The notes: generated by a model not told the origin, from the sequence alone. A DNA stretch of 47,550 nucleotides from CAYMPH01 sp964392365 (GCA_964392365.1 CAYMPH010000024.1:1-47550); one strand, 5' to 3'; positions 24,087-32,824 are shown, counted from the stretch's first letter. Program-made: numbers and translations.

Positions 24087-25634
24087 ATGACAGATAGGAA
24101 AAGCCTGATTGTGATCGGGGCAGGGATGACCGGGCTGAGCGCTGCACTTGCCTGGGTTAAAAATAATGATCCTGTTTCATCACCTGTGACTCTTCTGGAA
24201 AAAAATCCAGTGACAGGCGGTCTGGTTACAACATACACCAGGCAGGGCTTCTCATTTGATACAAATCAGATGATATCAAATATAAATCCGGTTTTAAAGT
24301 ATTTCGGACTGGATATTGAAATGAAGGAATTTCAGAAGAATTTTGCAAGGATTATCAGGGTAGATACAGCGGCAGGTGAAGTTAAAACCATTGAGCTTCC
24401 TTCCGGTTTTACGCCATTCAAAAATCATTTAATGAATATTTATTCTGAAGATTCTAAATCAATTGGAAAATTTTTAGATTATTCGCTTGAAATGTATGAT
24501 GAAATACTCGGCCTTAAATACAATCCGACTATTTTTGAAATACTTCAGATGCTGTTTACCTGCCCAAAGATCATCAGGAATGCGTCAAAGACATATAAAA
24601 ATTTCTTAAAGGGTTTTCGATTTCAGGATCCTGAAGTTCCAGAAGTATTTCATTTATTTTCTGTGCTGTGCGGAATACCTGAGATGAAATCTGCAGCGCT
24701 CCTTCCTGTTGGTGTAATGCTTTCACTTCTGGAAAAAGCCTATAGGCCTGTTGGCGGATTTATTGAAATACCGCGAAAGATGGAACAGAAGTATCTGAGT
24801 CTTGGAGGAGAGCTGCGGCTTAAAACTTCTGTAAAGAAAATTCTCATTGATAATGGAAGAGTAAAGGGCGTACTTCTGGAAAACGGCGAAGAGATATTTT
24901 CTGACAATGTGATCACCACCATTGATGTTCAAGCTGCAATGAACGGGCTTGTAGGTTTAAACGTTATTGATAAAGCCGATTCAGCTTACAGGAAGAAAAT
25001 TGAGAAATTGACAATGACGCCTTCTGTTTTTACTGTAAATCTCGGACTGGATGATGGTCTTGACCTTAAGCAATACGGTCTTGATTGCGGGCTGACTATG
25101 CTTACAACAGGAAGCAAAAGCTATGAAAAACTGTATAACGAATTTCTGGAAGGACGGAACGCGTTTTCTGAAAAAGATTTTCATATCGATATTATCTGTC
25201 CGACTCTTGCAATAGGAGGCAGGCCTGTCCTGACAATTACTGCACAGCCTTTTTCGATTGGAAAGTGGAACGATCTCAGGAATACTGACAGGCCTTTATA
25301 TAAACTCGAGAAGGAAAAATGGGCCGGCTTTCTCATTAAGCTCACTGAAAAATATGTGATCCCGGGCTTAAGCAGCCATATAAAAGTTACGGATATTTCA
25401 ACACCTGCAACATATTCAAGATATTCCGGATCTCCGACCGGCTCCCAGTATGATATGGCGTCTTATGTTGATAATTTCGGATTAAAAAGACTTTCCACAA
25501 TTACGCCGATAAAAGGGCTTTATCAGCCTAAATTTGCGCATGGTGTTTTCGGAACTATACAGGGCGGACTTCAGGCTGTGGATCAGATATTGGGACGCAG
25601 GATAATGAATGGCAATTCAAGATTTTCCGGATAA
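24087..25634 (+). CDS. FAD-dependent oxidoreductase, phytoene desaturase (CrtI)-like
   Basis: A 515-residue flavoprotein of the amine oxidase/CrtI superfamily. The N-terminal dinucleotide fold is VIGAGMTGLSAALAW (GxGxxG), followed by the acidic ribose-binding end TLLEKNPVTGG and SFDTNQMIS. The mid-part PVGGFIEIPRKMEQKYLSLGGELRL matches the PxGGxxxxxxAL-type region of carotenoid desaturases and isomerases. The C-terminal FAD contact GLYQPKFAHGVFGTIQGGLQAVDQIL is also typical. The substrate could be a carotenoid, retinoid or lipid; no other carotenoid genes are in the window, so crt function is not assigned. No clear ribosome site precedes the ATG, which suggests translation coupled to the chemoreceptor gene 12 bases upstream. 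Confidence 0.82.
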   Translation: MTDRKSLIVIGAGMTGLSAALAWVKNNDPVSSPVTLLEKNPVTGGLVTTYTRQGFSFDTNQMISNINPVLKYFGLDIEMKEFQKNFARIIRVDTAAGEVKTIELPSGFTPFKNHLMNIYSEDSKSIGKFLDYSLEMYDEILGLKYNPTIFEILQMLFTCPKIIRNASKTYKNFLKGFRFQDPEVPEVFHLFSVLCGIPEMKSAALLPVGVMLSLLEKAYRPVGGFIEIPRKMEQKYLSLGGELRLKTSVKKILIDNGRVKGVLLENGEEIFSDNVITTIDVQAAMNGLVGLNVIDKADSAYRKKIEKLTMTPSVFTVNLGLDDGLDLKQYGLDCGLTMLTTGSKSYEKLYNEFLEGRNAFSEKDFHIDIICPTLAIGGRPVLTITAQPFSIGKWNDLRNTDRPLYKLEKEKWAGFLIKLTEKYVIPGLSSHIKVTDISTPATYSRYSGSPTGSQYDMASYVDNFGLKRLSTITPIKGLYQPKFAHGVFGTIQGGLQAVDQILGRRIMNGNSRFSG

Positions 25635-25677
25635 TATTTTTCATTAAAATAACTTTTATAGAATAGAGGTAAAATAT

Positions 25678-26220
25678 ATGTTAAAAAAATTCAGAAATAG
25701 TGTAATTTACAAACTCTGGGCGAGATTTCTGACTTGGTTCGGGGATATCATGGTTGCAACGCAGCCTCCAAAAGTAAAAGCTCTTCAGATTCGCGAGCTG
25801 CTACGTCTAGGCAAGCCGGGTGATATTATATGCAGAAAATACACTTATTACTTCGACAGCTATTTTATTAAAGGAAAATACACTCATAGCGGAATTATTA
25901 CTGATTCAAGAAATATGATTCATTCTGTGGCAGAAGGCGTCAGCAGAATTGATATAATTGATTTTGTTAAAGATGCAGACGGATTTGTGCTGATCAGACC
26001 TGCTAAGGTTAATATTGCAAAGATGAAAATTTTTCTTACCGGATGCATCGGCAAACCGTATGATTTTATTTTTAAAAAAGACAAAGACGCATTTTACTGC
26101 CATGAACTCACGTGGAATGCTCTCCTGGCAGGAGGCGCTAAACTTCCGGAAACAGGAGAGATCATTTATGCGGATGATCTGCTGAATATCTGCAAAACTA
26201 TTTATGATCCGGGATTATAG
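25678..26220 (+). CDS. YiiX/YebB-like permuted NlpC/P60 (papain-fold) protein
   Basis: A 180-residue protein of the circularly permuted NlpC/P60 group. The order of catalytic residues is permuted: His70 in KYTHSGII comes before Cys141 in DAFYCHELTW, as in YaeF/YiiX proteins. The preceding GKPGDIICRK is the usual first strand motif. Members are thought to be amidases or thioesterases acting on lipid- or peptide-linked amides; no signal peptide is evident, so the site of action is uncertain. GAGGT is 7 bases before the ATG. Its last 6 bases overlap the 3' end of the radical SAM gene on the other strand. It may be cotranscribed with the upstream flavoprotein (43 bases apart). Confidence 0.8.
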   Translation: MLKKFRNSVIYKLWARFLTWFGDIMVATQPPKVKALQIRELLRLGKPGDIICRKYTYYFDSYFIKGKYTHSGIITDSRNMIHSVAEGVSRIDIIDFVKDADGFVLIRPAKVNIAKMKIFLTGCIGKPYDFIFKKDKDAFYCHELTWNALLAGGAKLPETGEIIYADDLLNICKTIYDPGL

Positions 26221-27093
26221 TCCCCTCATGTTTTCGGATTTTATACGGTTGACATCTCTTGTCTCGAGCACGCTGTTTACAGTATCTATCATCTTCTGCC
26301 TGTCTCTCTGCAGAGTGCCGTTTACCGGCAGATAGTTTGATGCGTGAACACCGACGAATTTAAGGTCATCAATAGTAATATTTTCAAAAATAATTTTCAT
26401 CTCTTCAAGAGTTTCAAAAGGATCGAGAATGTGAAATTCGCCTTTCTGCATCTGGTTGTATAAAATGGTTCCAGGCACAGGAGTTACAGTCAGGGCGGCC
26501 AGATATTTAGGCTTCATCTCATTTGTTATCTTTGCAGTTGCGAGTGCGTGTTCCCTTGATCTTTCGCCTTTGCCTGCAAGACCGAGGATAACCATGGATG
26601 AAAGATTGAAACCAGCATTGTTAAGATTTAATCCGGCCTGAAGCATTTCCGCATATGTGGCGCCTTTTTTTATTTCCTGCAACAGCCTGTCGTCGCCGGT
26701 TTCTACACCGAGATATGCTTTTGAAAGTCCGGCGGCTCGAAGCGCAGTAAGTTCGCTCATGCTTTTTTTCAATACGCTTACAGGCCCGACATAAGTACCG
26801 ACGTGACGCAGAGACGGGAAGGTTTTTTTAAGATCTGAAAGAATTTCAAGCAGAATGTCCGTATCAATGTCAATGGCATCCCCGTCGCAGAGAAAAACTT
26901 TTTCGAGATCGCCATAATGATTCTTTGCCATTGCGATATCTTCTTTTATATCAGCAAGTGATCTTACCCTGTACTTTCTGTCTTTATACATTCCGCAGAA
27001 AGTGCACTTGTTGTGCGAGCATCCTATAGTGCATTGAAGAAGATAGCTTTCTGCTTCGCTGAAAGGTCTGAATATATTGCCTTCGTATCTCAT
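26215..27093 (-). CDS. Radical SAM protein (CSHNxCxFC family)
   Basis: A 292-residue radical SAM enzyme. The cluster-binding motif is GCSHNKCTFCGMYKDRKYR (Cys-x4-Cys-x2-Cys), as in a widespread group often annotated as HemN-like or Elp3-like radical SAM proteins of unknown substrate. Barrel motifs follow: VFLCDGDAIDI, HVGTYVGPVSV, KAYLGVETGDDRLL, and MVILGLAG with G-rich SAM contacts. It is not a coproporphyrinogen dehydrogenase; the true HemN is encoded in the heme operon. The start follows GGAG with an 8-base gap. A 33-base upstream element is shared with the RNA methyltransferase gene at 29192. Confidence 0.85.
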   Translation of the reverse strand: MRYEGNIFRPFSEAESYLLQCTIGCSHNKCTFCGMYKDRKYRVRSLADIKEDIAMAKNHYGDLEKVFLCDGDAIDIDTDILLEILSDLKKTFPSLRHVGTYVGPVSVLKKSMSELTALRAAGLSKAYLGVETGDDRLLQEIKKGATYAEMLQAGLNLNNAGFNLSSMVILGLAGKGERSREHALATAKITNEMKPKYLAALTVTPVPGTILYNQMQKGEFHILDPFETLEEMKIIFENITIDDLKFVGVHASNYLPVNGTLQRDRQKMIDTVNSVLETRDVNRIKSENMRGL

Positions 27094-27127
27094 TTTAAAC
27101 TCCGGAATAAAATTTAATTAACGTTTG

Positions 27128-27160
27128 ATTCTAGCAGACGGGTTGTCAAGAATTATAGTT
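27128..27160 (-). promoter_or_regulatory. Shared 33-bp upstream element, copy B (radical SAM gene)
   Basis: On the minus strand AACTATAATTCTTGACAA, then 7 variable bases, then TGCTAGAAT. Twenty-five of 33 positions equal copy A at 29102. TGCTAGAAT looks like an extended -10 box about 35 bases before the start codon, but TTGACA is only 10 bases before it. Confidence 0.4.
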
Positions 27161-27270
27161 GCTTTAAGCTGTTGATGAAATGCAATCTGACTTTTAAATA
27201 GCGGGGTACTTGAAAAAATCTGATATTAATATAATTCATCCTTCCGGAAAGAAGTTTTAAAGGAGATTTT

Positions 27271-27522
27271 ATGTTTAAAAATAAAAAATTGACAAAAATA
27301 AAAATATTTATAATTTATACAGTTTTAATTCTATTAAGTTCAGTCTTTATAAGTTGTCTCAGCCAACTTCCACGCTCAAATAGTTCATTGGAGATGGAAA
27401 ATAAAAAAAATGATCCGCTTGAACAGAAAAGAATTGAAGAACAGTTGAAAACTCAGCAAGATAAAGAATACTGGAAGACAATCAGGGATTATCGTCCTAA
27501 TGTTATAAATAAACAGAATTAA
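27271..27522 (+). CDS. Small putative lipoprotein
   Basis: An 83-residue protein with a basic start, a hydrophobic segment (IFIIYTVLILLSSVFIS) and a lipobox FISC with Cys at residue 29, so probably a short lipoprotein. The mature part is charged and helical (PLEQKRIEEQLKTQQDKEYWKTI) with no recognised domain. AAAGGAG is 5 bases before the ATG, a strong ribosome site supporting that this is a real gene. It precedes a GNAT gene by 85 bases. Confidence 0.65.
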   Translation: MFKNKKLTKIKIFIIYTVLILLSSVFISCLSQLPRSNSSLEMENKKNDPLEQKRIEEQLKTQQDKEYWKTIRDYRPNVINKQN

Positions 27523-27607
27523 AAATTTTTTAAATATTAATATTGAATTGGAAAAACACAGATTTAATAAATATTATAAAAAAATACATTTTTTAAAGGA
27601 AATTCAA

Positions 27608-28099
27608 ATGATCAGACCGGCAAATGAAAATGATTTTGAAACAATCTATGAAATAATAAACAATGCGTCTATTGCTTATAAAGGATTTATTCCTGAAGAT
27701 TTATGGCGCGAGCCGTATATGTCTAAAATAGAATTAGAAGAGCAGATTAATGATGGAGTTAATTTTTACTGTTTCTGTGAAGAAGATCAGATAACCGGAG
27801 TAATGGGCATTCAGGATAAAGGGGAAGTGAATTTAATCCGTCATGCATACGTAAGAGCCGGGAAAAGAAATAAAGGTGTAGGGAGTGAGCTTTTAAAATT
27901 TTTAACTGAAAATTTAAATACACCGGTATTAATCGGAACCTGGAAAGCTGCTATATGGGCAATAAGTTTTTATTCTAAACACGGCTACATTATGGTTCCT
28001 GAAGCAAAAAAGAATTCTCTACTCAGGCAATATTGGAAAATATCTGAAAGACAGATAGAATCTTCTGTAGTTCTTGCTGATATAGATTATTCTATATAA
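27608..28099 (+). CDS. GNAT-family N-acetyltransferase
   Basis: A 163-residue acetyltransferase. The start MIRPANENDFETIYEIIN is the classic GNAT N-terminus (IRPAxExD), and AAAGGA lies 7 bases before this ATG; an upstream TTG at 27548 would add 20 unlikely residues. Motif A is RAGKRNKGVGSELLKFL (R-x-K-G-V-G). The C-terminal ISFYSKHGYIMVPEAKKNSLLRQYW has the conserved Tyr and GY. Proteins with AYKGFIPEDLWREPYM resemble the phosphinothricin/MarR-adjacent acetyltransferase group. Substrate unknown. Confidence 0.85.
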   Translation: MIRPANENDFETIYEIINNASIAYKGFIPEDLWREPYMSKIELEEQINDGVNFYCFCEEDQITGVMGIQDKGEVNLIRHAYVRAGKRNKGVGSELLKFLTENLNTPVLIGTWKAAIWAISFYSKHGYIMVPEAKKNSLLRQYWKISERQIESSVVLADIDYSI

Positions 28100-28133
28100 A
28101 AATTCCGAAACACTAAAATATTACCGGAATTTT
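28099..28133. terminator. AT-rich bidirectional hairpin between convergent genes
   Basis: AAAATTCCG and CGGAATTTT form a 9-bp stem with a 17-base loop. It overlaps the last base of the GNAT stop and the end of the nitroreductase gene. Terminator function is plausible but the loop is large. Confidence 0.4.
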
Positions 28134-29014
28134 ATAGAATATTTTTTTCTGAGAGAATGTTTGCTGAATTTTATTCCAGGTTTACCCAGAGCAATAACAG
28201 AGTGAATCCGGTTTTTTATATTTATTTCCAGTTCTTTTTTTATATCAGGGCTGCGGTTTAACGCTTCAACTGCAAAACCGATTAAACAGCTTCCAAGATT
28301 CATATATTGCGCGAGCATGGATATGTTATAGGAAGCATAAACTGCATCTTCAATAGGGGTGCTTCCATCCATCGGACTATGTATTATTATCACGCATGAT
28401 GCGCCATGAAATAATCGATCCACTCCTGTTTCGGATTCTTTTATAGCAAGTTCAACTGTATTGTAGTGATCTCTGTAATAATTTATAAGTTTTTTTCCCA
28501 TAAATAAAATTGAAGTATATCTTATAAATTTATTTGCTGCTAATTTGTTGATTCTAATGAAGAAAGTTCTAAGTCTTGATGCAAATTCCCATACCTTCTG
28601 TCTTCCATTTATTACAGTGAATTCCCAATTCTGGCAGTTGCTTCCGGATGGTGCTGTTACTGCAAATTCTATAAGATCTCTGATAATATCATCATAAATA
28701 TCTTCTTTTTTAAATTTTCTGATGCTTCTTCTGGATCTGAATGCATTTATTATATTTTCCGGAGAAATATCAGAGGAACTTAAAATTTTCTCTTTGTATT
28801 TAAAAGTTTTAATTTTGATATTATCAAGGTCATTATTAAATGCTACTGCATTAAATTCACAAACAGCATAGCAGTGTGAACACAGCATGCAGTCATTATC
28901 CTCAAAGATTTTTGCTTTTTTTCCTTCAAGGTAAAGAACCTGTTTCGGACAGATATTTATACATTTCCCGCAGCCTGTGCATTTCATTTCATCAATAACT
29001 GGTGTTGGATTCAT
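28121..29014 (-). CDS. Nitroreductase with N-terminal 2x[4Fe-4S] ferredoxin domain
   Basis: A 297-residue fusion. Residues about 8-62 hold two 4Fe-4S motifs: CTGCGKCINICP and CMLCSHCYAVCEF. From about residue 88 the nitroreductase fold begins with FRSRRSIRKFKKEDI, followed by APSGSNCQNWEFTVI (FMN phosphate contacts) and later YNISMLAQYMNLGSCLIG and VIALGKP. The ferredoxin part probably feeds electrons to FMN directly, as in similar fusions of anaerobes and facultative species; the substrate is unknown. AAGGAAA precedes the ATG with 5-6 bases. Divergent from the RNA methyltransferase gene. Confidence 0.9.
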   Translation of the reverse strand: MNPTPVIDEMKCTGCGKCINICPKQVLYLEGKKAKIFEDNDCMLCSHCYAVCEFNAVAFNNDLDNIKIKTFKYKEKILSSSDISPENIINAFRSRRSIRKFKKEDIYDDIIRDLIEFAVTAPSGSNCQNWEFTVINGRQKVWEFASRLRTFFIRINKLAANKFIRYTSILFMGKKLINYYRDHYNTVELAIKESETGVDRLFHGASCVIIIHSPMDGSTPIEDAVYASYNISMLAQYMNLGSCLIGFAVEALNRSPDIKKELEINIKNRIHSVIALGKPGIKFSKHSLRKKYSIKFR

Positions 29015-29101
29015 TTACATTTCCTTCAATATTTATAAAATAATTTTATATAAAATATTTACTTTTAATATACAAACTTCTTTATTACCGAAAATTTTTG
29101 C

Positions 29102-29134
29102 AACTATCATTCTTGACAAATAGCGGGCTAAAAT
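29102..29134 (+). promoter_or_regulatory. Shared 33-bp upstream element, copy A (RNA methyltransferase gene)
   Basis: AACTATCATTCTTGACAA, 8 variable bases, GCTAAAAT; the same length and conserved ends as copy B at 27128-27160. TAAAAT could be a -10 box about 58 bases before the start codon. Confidence 0.4.
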
Positions 29135-29191
29135 AATCAGTTTAATAAATAGTTTCGCAATCAGCCGTTCAACTGGAGGACGTAATACCAA

Positions 29192-30466
29192 GTGAAATCC
29201 GGAATCCGTAAAGGCCAAATTCTCGAAGTTACAGTAAACGGCATGGACAGGCACGGAATGGCACTTTATAAATCAGGGCAGCAGACTCTTTTTATCAACC
29301 GGGCCATTGAGGGTGATAGAGTAAAAATCAGGGTGCTCAGTATTAAAAATAAATACGGCAGCGCGGAGCTTATAGATGTCATCACCCCTTCGCCGTTTCG
29401 AGTTCAATCTGCATGCAAAGACTTTGACCGAGGATGCGGCGGATGCCAGTGGCTGCATGTAAACTATGAAAAACAGCTGGAGATCAAAACCCGCATCGTT
29501 CGTGAACAGATGACCCGCATAGCCGGCGTGAAAACACCGGTTGCTAAAACTGCAGGCATGAACGAAACGCAGGCCAGCCGTAACAAACTTTCTCTGCTCG
29601 TAAAAAACGGTCAGATCGGAATGACCAGGGAAAACAGCATTGAGCTGATTACCATTGATTTATGCCGTCAGGAGCTGCCGCTTAACCGGAAAATTCATGG
29701 AGAAATGAAACGTATGTCTATTCCTTCCCCGGTTACACAGATTCATATCCGATCCACTACTGATGGCGCAGCAGGTATTAACCTTTATGCCTCCCGGAAC
29801 GATCCGAAGGTAAACGAGTTTGTCAGTAAGCTTATGGAGCACTTTCCGGAAATCAGAGGAGTGGATGTGACAACTCACGACAGGAATTATCACATTGCCG
29901 GGTCCGAATTCATTACAGAACGCATTGGTGCAGTGAGCTACCGGATCCCGCACAATGGGTTTTTCCAGACCAACTACAGTCAGGCCGGAGTGCTTCTTTT
30001 TTTTGTTGAAACTTTCCTTGAACCATCCTTAAAGGAAACCATTCTCGATCTATATTGCGGCGGAGGATTTTTTGCTCTTGCCCTGGCCGGGAAATGCAAA
30101 TGTGTCACAGGAATTGAGGAAAATGCAGACTCTGTCAGGTATGCGGTGGAAAACAGTGCGGCAAACGGAATAATCAACGCGAATTTCTCAACTGGCGACG
30201 CAGCTGCCGGACTCCGGGGCTTTAAAACAGGCGAGTTCAACTCAATTCTGCTTGATCCGCCTAGATCAGGCTGTACACCGGAGGTTCTTGATCAGGTGGT
30301 GCGGCTGGGTCCGAAAAAGATTGTATACGTGTCATGCTTTCCGGAAAGTCTGGCCCGCGACTCTACGGTATTTATCAAAGCCGGATATAAAATCGACCGT
30401 ATTCAGCCGGTTGATATGTTTCCTCATACGTCACATGTGGAAACTGTTGTGCGGTTTGTCAGGTGA
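29192..30466 (+). CDS. rlmD: RlmD/TrmA-family RNA (uracil-C5)-methyltransferase
   Basis: A 424-residue SAM-dependent enzyme that methylates uracil C5 in rRNA or tRNA. An N-terminal TRAM domain (about residues 4-62) is followed by the iron-sulfur site CKDFDRGCGGCQWLH and a fourth Cys in TIDLCRQEL. The Rossmann motifs are ILDLYCGGGFFALALA and ILLDPPRSGC, and the nucleophile Cys lies in YVSCFPESLARD (usual form SCNPxTLARD, so Asn-Pro is replaced by Phe-Pro). The FeS site favours RlmD over TrmA; RlmC/RlmCD is possible. The start is GTG, 12 bases after GGAGGA. The gene uses many CGT/CGC Arg and ACC Thr codons and is richer in G+C than its neighbours, hinting at recent transfer. Confidence 0.87.
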   Translation: MKSGIRKGQILEVTVNGMDRHGMALYKSGQQTLFINRAIEGDRVKIRVLSIKNKYGSAELIDVITPSPFRVQSACKDFDRGCGGCQWLHVNYEKQLEIKTRIVREQMTRIAGVKTPVAKTAGMNETQASRNKLSLLVKNGQIGMTRENSIELITIDLCRQELPLNRKIHGEMKRMSIPSPVTQIHIRSTTDGAAGINLYASRNDPKVNEFVSKLMEHFPEIRGVDVTTHDRNYHIAGSEFITERIGAVSYRIPHNGFFQTNYSQAGVLLFFVETFLEPSLKETILDLYCGGGFFALALAGKCKCVTGIEENADSVRYAVENSAANGIINANFSTGDAAAGLRGFKTGEFNSILLDPPRSGCTPEVLDQVVRLGPKKIVYVSCFPESLARDSTVFIKAGYKIDRIQPVDMFPHTSHVETVVRFVR

Positions 30467-30529
30467 ATAAAAGAATGCTGAATAATTTATATATGGTCCA
30501 TAAGCTGTAATTCCTGCAAAGAATAGTAC

Positions 30530-30558
30530 TTGATCTGACTGATTATAAAATTGATAAT
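30530..30558 (+). promoter_or_regulatory. Candidate promoter of the heme operon
   Basis: TTGATC (30530-30535), 17-base spacer, GATAAT (30553-30558, five of six to TATAAT). About 50 bases before the hemA start. No heme-responsive or Fur-like palindrome is obvious next to it. Confidence 0.5.
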
Positions 30559-30609
30559 GTTCTTTTGTTGAAAATGCCGGATAATTTTTAATAGTAAAAA
30601 AAGGGATAA

Positions 30610-31890
30610 ATGCATTTAATAGTTGTAGGTGCAAATTATAAAACTGCTACCATAGAAAAAAGAGAAAAACTTCACTTTGCTTCAGATGTTCTTCCCGAAG
30701 CATACAGATTGCTTAATTTAAAACCCGGTATTAAAGGAAGCATTATTGTTTCAACCTGCAACCGGGTTGAAGTTTATTCAGCTGTAGAAAATATAGACAT
30801 CGGTTTTACAGATATTATTTCTTTTTTAGAAGAATTCCACAAAGTTCCATCTTCGGAGCTAAACCCTATTCTTTATCTCAAAAGCTGTCATCAGGCAGTT
30901 TATCATCTTCTGAATGTTGCTGCAAGTCTTGATTCAATGGTAGTTGGTGAATATCAGATACAGGGACAGATCCGGGATGCTTTTTTGAAAGCGCAGGAAC
31001 TAAATGCAACAAACAGCATGCTCAATAAAATTTTTCAGACTGCCATCCAGTCAGGAAAAAAAGTCCGAAGCGATACAAAAATCGGTGAAGGTTCTTTATC
31101 TGTTGCAACACTGGCGCTTGATATAATCCGTAAATTTTTTACCAAAGACCATCATTTCAGATTGCTTATTATGGGTTCAGGGAAAATGGCCAGACTCACT
31201 GCTGCAAACTTTTCTTCATATTTTCTTGATTGTTCGATATGCATTACAAACCGTACTTATGAAAATGCAGTAACTCTAGCGGAACGATTTGATTGCGGTG
31301 TTGAGAGATTCGAAGATAGATATGATCAGATTAATAATTTTGATGTAGTAGTTGTTTCTACAGCTTCTGAAGAATATATTTTAAAACGGGATTTGATGGA
31401 AACTTCACTTAAAAGCCGGGACGGTCAGAAGCGTTATTTTGTGGATCTTTCAATTCCGCGTAACATTGATCCAATGATCGGAACTTTGTCCGGTTGTATT
31501 CTATATTCTATTGATGACATTAAAAAAGTAATTGAAGATAATCTCGACAAAAGAACAGAGGAGGTTGAGAAAGCTGCTCTTTTGGTGCAGGAGCTTGCAG
31601 AAGAATATTTTGAATGGTATCTAAAACAATCAATAATTCCGGCAATGATGGAGATTAAAAAAGGTCTTGGTATAATAAAAGACAGAACTATTTCAACTTA
31701 CAGCGATTTTTATAATTCCCTTGAATCCTCACAATCAGAAACAGTAAATATTATGCTGGATGCTTATGCAGGAAAAATTATCAAAGTAATTATGAAAAAT
31801 ATACGGCGTGCAACAACTAAAGATGAATTACTGAAAATAATCAGCACATTGCAGGATACGTTATCTCTGGATATTGACAATGAGCACTGA
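30610..31890 (+). CDS. hemA: Glutamyl-tRNA reductase
   Basis: First enzyme of the C5 pathway: reduces glutamyl-tRNA to glutamate-1-semialdehyde with NADPH. The 426-residue protein starts with VVGANYKTATIEKREKL. The thioester-forming Cys lies in SIIVSTCNRVEVYS. VVGEYQIQGQIRDAF corresponds to the LGExQILGQ block. The NADPH site is LLIMGSGKMARLTAANF, and STASEEYIL follows. A C-terminal helical dimerisation domain ends the protein. AAGGGA is 5 bases before the ATG. It opens a nine-gene heme operon, consistent with HemA being the usual control point; hemC overlaps its last 11 bases. Confidence 0.96.
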   Translation: MHLIVVGANYKTATIEKREKLHFASDVLPEAYRLLNLKPGIKGSIIVSTCNRVEVYSAVENIDIGFTDIISFLEEFHKVPSSELNPILYLKSCHQAVYHLLNVAASLDSMVVGEYQIQGQIRDAFLKAQELNATNSMLNKIFQTAIQSGKKVRSDTKIGEGSLSVATLALDIIRKFFTKDHHFRLLIMGSGKMARLTAANFSSYFLDCSICITNRTYENAVTLAERFDCGVERFEDRYDQINNFDVVVVSTASEEYILKRDLMETSLKSRDGQKRYFVDLSIPRNIDPMIGTLSGCILYSIDDIKKVIEDNLDKRTEEVEKAALLVQELAEEYFEWYLKQSIIPAMMEIKKGLGIIKDRTISTYSDFYNSLESSQSETVNIMLDAYAGKIIKVIMKNIRRATTKDELLKIISTLQDTLSLDIDNEH

Positions 31891-32803
31891 TAAAAAATAT
31901 ATAGTTGCAACCAGGCCGAGCCTTCTTGCATATACCCAAACCTGTCAGACTGTGGAATTATTAAAGGAAAAAAATCCTGACTGCAGCTTTGAAATTGTCA
32001 GATTCACCACGCATGGAGATAAAGTTGCTGATAAACCCCTTACCGAATTCGGAGGCACCGGAGTTTTTGTTAAAGAGCTTGAAAATGCTGTTCTTGATGG
32101 AAAAGCTGATTTTGCTGTACACAGCCTTAAAGATGTTCCAGGTTTTCAGCCGGATGGATTAATCCTTGCTTCTTTTACAAAACGCGAAGATCCCCGGGAC
32201 ATACTGCTGACAAAGACCGGATGTACTCTCCAGGAGCTTGATGATAAATGTATAATCGGAACAGGAAGCCCCAGGCGGATAGTTCAGCTTGCTTCATTAA
32301 AACCGGATGCAAGATTTAAAGATTTAAGGGGAAATATTGATACAAGGCTTAAGAAATTATCTGTAGAAGAATATGATGCTATTGTTATAGCTGCAGCAGG
32401 AATGAATCGTCTGAATAAAACTTTTCCTGAAGATTCTTATCTTCCTGTGGATTCATTCATTCCTGCAATAGGCCAGGGCATAATTGCAATTGAATGTCTG
32501 GGTGATGATACAGATACTATTGAAATCCTTAGAAAAGTAAATCATGAAGAGACAGAAAATGCATCTATTGCAGAACGGAGTTTCATGCGTACTATCGGAG
32601 GAGGCTGTAAATTCCCGCTAGCTGCATATTCGACAATAAAAGGTGATGAACTTAATCTTGCAGTTATGATAGGAAATCATTTTACCTTTAAAACATATTA
32701 TACATCAGGGAAAGCATCTATTTCTGATGCAGAAGTATTGGGAAGGGAGCTTGGAATGGAAATTATTTCTGCTGCTGCTTCAATGGATATAAAAATCAGT
32801 TAG
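31880..32803 (+). CDS. hemC: Hydroxymethylbilane synthase (porphobilinogen deaminase)
   Basis: Polymerises four porphobilinogens to hydroxymethylbilane. A 307-residue protein with VATRPSLLAYTQ at the start, the catalytic Asp in FAVHSLKDVPG, GTGSPRRIVQL and LRGNIDTRLKKL (substrate-binding Arg residues), IPAIGQGIIAIE, and the dipyrromethane cofactor Cys in GGGCKFPLAAYS. The start is the ATG at 31880, overlapping hemA by 11 bases; a TTG two codons earlier is possible. HemC and HemD are separate here, whereas some related spirochaetes fuse them. Confidence 0.96.
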   Translation: MSTDKKYIVATRPSLLAYTQTCQTVELLKEKNPDCSFEIVRFTTHGDKVADKPLTEFGGTGVFVKELENAVLDGKADFAVHSLKDVPGFQPDGLILASFTKREDPRDILLTKTGCTLQELDDKCIIGTGSPRRIVQLASLKPDARFKDLRGNIDTRLKKLSVEEYDAIVIAAAGMNRLNKTFPEDSYLPVDSFIPAIGQGIIAIECLGDDTDTIEILRKVNHEETENASIAERSFMRTIGGGCKFPLAAYSTIKGDELNLAVMIGNHFTFKTYYTSGKASISDAEVLGRELGMEIISAAASMDIKIS

Positions 32804-32824
32804 ATAAAGATAAATCTGGATTAT

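Noticed and set aside
26215..27093. Radical SAM gene as a HemN/HemW paralogue
   Set aside because: The cluster motif is Cys-x4-Cys-x2-Cys with SHNK, and HemN marks such as CGCN and the N-terminal PRYTSYP are missing.
27548..27607. N-terminal extension of the GNAT protein from a TTG codon
   Set aside because: The extension is unlike GNAT proteins and contains the AAAGGA ribosome site of the ATG at 27608.
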